From an uncultured Dialister sp. (lineage in GTDB: Bacteria; Bacillota; Negativicutes; Veillonellales; Dialisteraceae): DNA of 15,676 nt. Location: contig UQRR01000050.1 of NCBI GenBank assembly GCA_900543455.1, forward strand, positions 1 through 15,676. The letters run 5' to 3'. Positions within the stretch are counted from its first letter, which is position 1. The number at the start of each line of letters is the position of its first letter. Shown here piece by piece: positions 13,068-15,676 of the stretch. The notes under the pieces are model-generated. The model saw nothing but the letters and a program-made list of their open reading frames with translations. It searched no databases and was not told the DNA's origin. Both the position numbers and the translations under genes were made by a program.

Positions 13068-14393
13068 ATGACCAAAGATTTCGATTTCACCCAAGGCAGC
13101 ATCTCGAAAAAGATACTGCTTTTTTCTCTGCCCCTCATGGCCGGCAATATTTTCCAGCAGCTCTACAATGTCGTCGACACACTCATCGTAGGACGCTTCC
13201 TTGGCGAAGCCCCTCTCGCCGCGGTCGGGAGCGCCTACACGCTCATGATCTTCCTCACCTCCATCCTGATCGGCCTCACGATGGGGAGCGGCGTCTACTT
13301 CTCCATCTGCCACGGACAGAAGAACACCGCGCTCATGAAGCAGTCCATTTATATTTCCTTCCTTTCCATCGGCGTTCTCTCGCTCTTCCTGAATGCCCTC
13401 TCCTATATATTTTTAGAAGAAATCATCCGCTTCATGCAGATCCCCGCAGACGTCATCCCCTACTTCCGTGACTATCTCCTCTGGATCTTTGCCGGCATCA
13501 TCGCCGTCTTCCTCTACAACTACTTTGCCGCCCTCCTGCGCGCCGTAGGAAACTCGGTCATCCCGCTCCTCTTCCTCATCGTCTCTGCGGTCATGAATAT
13601 CGCGCTCGACCTTCTCTTCATCCTCGTCTTCCACCGGGGCGTCGCCGGCGCGGCTGAGGCGACCGTCATCGCACAGTATGCTTCGGGCCTCGGCATCCTT
13701 GGCTACTGCCTTTTCTTCCGCAAAGACCTTCTGGTCGAGAAGAAATACCGCTGCTGGGACAGCGCCATTTTCCGCGACATCTCCCGACTCTCGCTTCTGA
13801 CCAGCCTCCAGCAGTCCATCATGAATTTCGGTATCCTTCTCGTGCAGGGTCTCGTGAACAGCTTCGGCACCATCGTCATGGCCGCCTTCGCTGCCGGCGT
13901 CAAGATCGACACCCTGGCCTACTCGCCGCTCATGGACTTCGGGAATGCCTTCTCGACCGCCATCGCACAGAACTATGGCGCAGGAAATCACAAGCGCATC
14001 AAAGAATATATTATCGCCTCGGCGAAGATGGTCGTCTCTTTCGCTCTCCTCACGAGCGTCATCATCTATGCCTTCGCTCCTGAGCTCATGGCCTTCTTCG
14101 TCCCTGAAACAGCGACAGAAACCATCGAAATCGGCACAGGCTATCTCCGTATCGAAGGGGCCTGCTACATCGGCATCGGTATCCTCTCCATGCTGTATGC
14201 CTACTACCGCGCCATCAAAGAGCCCGGTATGAGCGTCATCCTGACCATCCTCTCCCTCGGCAGCCGCGTCATCCTTGCTTACGCCCTCTCCGCCCTCCCC
14301 CTCTTCGGCGTCACCGGCATCTGGCTCTCCATCCCTATCGGCTGGGCGATCGCAGATGTGTATGGGGTATGGAAAGGGGTACGAAGTAAGTGA
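13068..14393 (+). CDS. MATE family efflux transporter (DinF/MepA-like)
   Basis: An inner-membrane MATE antiporter, 441 residues with about 12 hydrophobic segments in two halves. The N-terminus reads GSISKKILLFSLPLMAGNIF, followed by QQLYNVVDTLIVGRFLG (about 27-43), the family signature helix. The GSGVYFSICHGQKN loop near 70-83 and the repeat-half equivalent SLLTSLQQSIMNFGILLVQG near 240 fit the Firmicute MepA/DinF-like branch rather than the NorM-like branch of the gene at 2259. It is expected to export cationic compounds in exchange for protons or Na+; the substrate is unknown. AAGGAG lies 5 nt before the ATG, and TATATT at 13049-13054 may be the -10. The TGA stop is inside a GTGACTG unit of a heptamer array. 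Confidence 0.94.
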   Translation: MTKDFDFTQGSISKKILLFSLPLMAGNIFQQLYNVVDTLIVGRFLGEAPLAAVGSAYTLMIFLTSILIGLTMGSGVYFSICHGQKNTALMKQSIYISFLSIGVLSLFLNALSYIFLEEIIRFMQIPADVIPYFRDYLLWIFAGIIAVFLYNYFAALLRAVGNSVIPLLFLIVSAVMNIALDLLFILVFHRGVAGAAEATVIAQYASGLGILGYCLFFRKDLLVEKKYRCWDSAIFRDISRLSLLTSLQQSIMNFGILLVQGLVNSFGTIVMAAFAAGVKIDTLAYSPLMDFGNAFSTAIAQNYGAGNHKRIKEYIIASAKMVVSFALLTSVIIYAFAPELMAFFVPETATETIEIGTGYLRIEGACYIGIGILSMLYAYYRAIKEPGMSVILTILSLGSRVILAYALSALPLFGVTGIWLSIPIGWAIADVYGVWKGVRSK

Positions 14394-14469
14394 CTGGTAG
14401 CTGGTGACTAGTGACTGGTAACTGGGTTCAACAGGTTCTGAGGGTTCAAAAGGTTCAACGGGTTCCACA
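14390..14469 (+). repeat. Heptamer array at the second MATE stop, then GGTTCnnnn nonamers
   Basis: Five 7-mers (14390-14424: GTGACTG, GTAGCTG, GTGACTA, GTGACTG, GTAACTG) overlap the TGA stop at 14391-14393. The period then changes to 9: GGTTCAACA, GGTTCTGAG, GGTTCAAAA, GGTTCAACG, GGTTCCACA (14425-14469). Confidence 0.92.
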
Positions 14470-14510
14470 CTTTTGGGGAGTACCGTATTCCCATTCGAAT
14501 ATAAAATACC

Positions 14511-14586
14511 GCGGCGCTTTGTAATTATGATGCGCCGCCCCTTCCCTGTAGAACCTGTTGAACCTTCAGACCCTGCTGAACCTCTT
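14511..14586 (+). repeat. Hairpin A copy 11 and GAACCnnnn nonamers
   Basis: GCGGCGC (14511-14517) pairs with GCGCCGC (14532-14538). Four 9-mers of the GAACCTGTT kind follow (14551-14586). They are complementary in sense to the GGTTC nonamers on the other side, so the whole region 14425-14586 is a loose inverted repeat centred on hairpin A. Confidence 0.88.
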
Positions 14587-14616
14587 TTCCTCTAGCTATT
14601 TCCCTCGCTCCTATAG

Positions 14617-14622
14617 TATAAT
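14617..14622 (+). promoter_or_regulatory. -10 box of the membrane-anchored protein gene
   Basis: A perfect TATAAT, about 38 nt before the ATG. No convincing -35 is visible upstream. Confidence 0.5.
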
Positions 14623-14659
14623 AGAAAAAATTTTGACGTAAGAGAACGGAGGCTTGGGA

Positions 14660-15169
14660 ATGAAGAAATACGTGGTCATGATCCTAATCGCGATCGTGCT
14701 GATCATTGGCGGCGGTACATTTGCCTATTTCCACTTTGCCAATGGCGGACCATGGCAGGGGACATGGTGGGGCGTACAGGACGCGGGTGTGAACTGGTCC
14801 GGAGACAACATACGAAATCTGGAGACCGTCACCTTCACACCGAATGACGACAAAACCATCACCGTAGACCATAAAGTCCAGCAGGGCAGCCGTGAAGTTC
14901 CTGGCAGCCTCACCGGCACCGGACGCACCGATGGCGGCCGTCTGGTCATCACACCGAAAAACGGTGGCAAAGAGCTGGCGCTCTCCTACAGCGCAGTTTC
15001 CAAATCCATCGATACCCCTTTCACGAATGCGGACAAGAGCACCGTCACACTGAAAGCACTCTCCCCGGAGAACAATGAGGAAATGGAATCCATACGGAGC
15101 GAGATCGTCCAGATTTCTCAGAAACCGGAAAATAAAATCGATACCACTTTGTCGAAAGCAAAGAGCTAA
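14660..15169 (+). CDS. Membrane-anchored protein of unknown function
   Basis: I do not recognise the family. The 169-residue product has one N-terminal membrane segment at about 4-24 (VVMILIAIVLIIGGGTFAYF) after MKKY, so the rest probably faces outside. There is no lipobox and no clear cleavage site. The outer part starts NGGPWQGTWWG, a Trp/Gly-rich turn, and continues with alternating polar and hydrophobic stretches (ETVTFTPNDDKTITVD, GRLVITPKN, STVTLKAL) that suggest a small beta-rich domain, then a charged helical tail from about 135. There is no cysteine. The ATG is chosen because GGAGG lies 7 nt upstream; an in-frame TTG 6 nt earlier is too close to it. It has its own -10 and a strong terminator, with no partner genes. 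The stop is TAA. Confidence 0.85.
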   Translation: MKKYVVMILIAIVLIIGGGTFAYFHFANGGPWQGTWWGVQDAGVNWSGDNIRNLETVTFTPNDDKTITVDHKVQQGSREVPGSLTGTGRTDGGRLVITPKNGGKELALSYSAVSKSIDTPFTNADKSTVTLKALSPENNEEMESIRSEIVQISQKPENKIDTTLSKAKS

Positions 15170-15172
15170 AAG

Positions 15173-15217
15173 AAAAGCGTGCCTGTCGTTTGGCTAACAA
15201 ACGACAGACACGCTTTT
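15173..15217. terminator. Strong bidirectional intrinsic terminator
   Basis: AAAAGCGTG (15173-15181) pairs with CACGCTTTT (15209-15217), and CTGTCGTTTG (15183-15192) with CAAACGACAG (15198-15207). One mismatch separates the two stems, and the loop is GCTAA. It begins 4 nt after the preceding stop codon. Confidence 0.93.
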
Positions 15218-15223
15218 AGGTTA

Positions 15224-15281
15224 TCGGGTTCAGGGTTAGCCTATGGGGCGCGCCATCCTTTGATTACATGCGAAAGAGGTT
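15224..15281 (-). repeat. Element C copy 5
   Basis: Reads on the minus strand as CTTTCGCATGTAATCAAAGG, then GGCGCGCCCCATAGGCTAAC and CCTGAACCC. It is the only C copy in the window with no gene start downstream of it; it runs into the terminator instead. Confidence 0.75.
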
Positions 15282-15386
15282 CAGCGGGGGAGCAGGTTCA
15301 GAGGGTTCAACGGGGGTGGTGCGGCGCATAAAAAAATAGAAGCGCCGCGGAGTATAGATGGTGGCGATGCCCGAAAGCGGTATTCA
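15279..15386 (-). repeat. Nonamers, hairpin A copy 12 and segment G
   Basis: GGTTCAGCG, GGTTCAGAG and GGTTCAACG (15279-15312) precede GCGGCGC (15321-15327) and GCGCCGC (15342-15348), then GGTGGCGATGCCCGAAAGCG and GTATTCAAG. With the C copy and the heptamers this is a full block in minus orientation. Confidence 0.85.
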
Positions 15387-15435
15387 AGTCACCAGTCACT
15401 CCTAATCCCCAATCCCTAATCCCTAGCTACTAATC
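15387..15435 (-). repeat. Heptamer array (AGTCACC / AATCCCT)
   Basis: AGTCACC, AGTCACT, then CCTAATCCCC, AATCCCT, AATCCCT, AGCTACT. Three C runs are close to, but do not reach, a four-run quadruplex motif. Confidence 0.85.
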
Positions 15436-15480
15436 ATCCCTGCTTTCAAACTTCAGGTCAGCGATGCCCGCTTTCGGCTT

Positions 15481-15607
15481 CTCCCTCCTTCCTCTGGAAG
15501 GAGGTGCCCCGTAGGGGCGGAGGTTGGCTTTCGTTTTCCGACGGTCTGACATACGTAGAGGCCAACCCCGCCTCGCTCCGCTCGGCTGCCCCTTCCAAAG
15601 GAAGGGC
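15481..15607. repeat. Palindromic element D copy 2
   Basis: CCTCCTTCC-TCT-GGAAGGAGG (15484-15504), then GCCCC-GTA-GGGGC (15506-15518), a longer-range pair GGTTGGC with GCCAACC, and CCCTTCC-AAA-GGAAGGG (15590-15606). The middle stem differs in sequence from copy 1 (GGCGC/GCGCC) but still pairs. The remaining bases, 15608-15676, show nothing I can name. Confidence 0.82.
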
Positions 15608-15676
15608 CGCTGAAAAAGTCCAAATAGGCGTTTGCCATTAAATGCGGTCATAAGTTCACAGTCAGTAGCAAGCCGC

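Noticed and set aside
13413..14468. Long open frame antisense to the second MATE gene (351 codons).
   Set aside because: It mirrors the biased codons of the real gene, is rich in Asp/Glu/Gly without a fold, and starts inside repeat arrays.

Overview
The window reads as chromosomal DNA of a low-copy, housekeeping-rich region from an anaerobic Firmicute. Three things suggest a Negativicute, perhaps a Dialister- or Megasphaera-like Veillonellaceae member: the smc-ftsY gene pair, the Firmicute-style Shine-Dalgarno sites, and the C-ending codon preference. This assignment is an inference from gene style, not a database match. Ten protein genes are supportable. No rRNA, tRNA, CRISPR array, transposase or phage gene is visible.

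Layout. The + strand carries a histidine phosphatase (204-842), a transaldolase-like fructose-6-phosphate aldolase (1284-1931), a MATE transporter (2259-3596) and a secreted protein of unknown function (3872-4483). The minus strand then carries a LysR regulator (4964-5830), a YgjP-type zinc metallopeptidase (6431-7138), FtsY (7503-8447) and SMC (8857-12393). The + strand resumes with a second, unrelated MATE transporter (13068-14393) and a membrane-anchored protein of unknown function (14660-15169). The genes look like single-gene transcription units. FtsY (membrane delivery of ribosomes) and SMC (chromosome folding) are the conserved pair, here separated by about 400 bp of repeats.

The unusual content is between the genes. 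Almost every intergenic space is built from the same interspersed parts. These are: (H) tandem 7-mers such as GTGACTA, GGGATTA, GAGGAGT and GGGTTCA, with some 9-mer (GAACCnnnn) arrays; (A) a GCGGCGC-loop-GCGCCGC hairpin in 12 copies; (G) a short GCCTTCGGGCATCGCC segment; (C) a roughly 50-bp element ending GGGCTAACCCTGAACC; (D) a palindromic CCTCCTTCC...GGAAGGGG element; (E) and (F) elements with terminal inverted repeats; and (M) a 165-bp fold-back element with TA ends. Many parts follow a fixed order, H-G-A-H-C, pointing at the next gene.

The strongest pattern joins repeats and genes. In six of ten genes the stop codon lies in, or touches, a heptamer array, and all six end in TAG or TGA. The other four end in TAA; three of these have their own intrinsic terminator. 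The 7-nt period also makes three canonical G-quadruplex motifs (G3N4 repeated four times). Other points of note are a 15-bp hairpin that would bury the ribosome binding site of the secreted protein, a terminator-like hairpin 16 nt before the metallopeptidase start, and two inverted copies of the M element flanking that gene.
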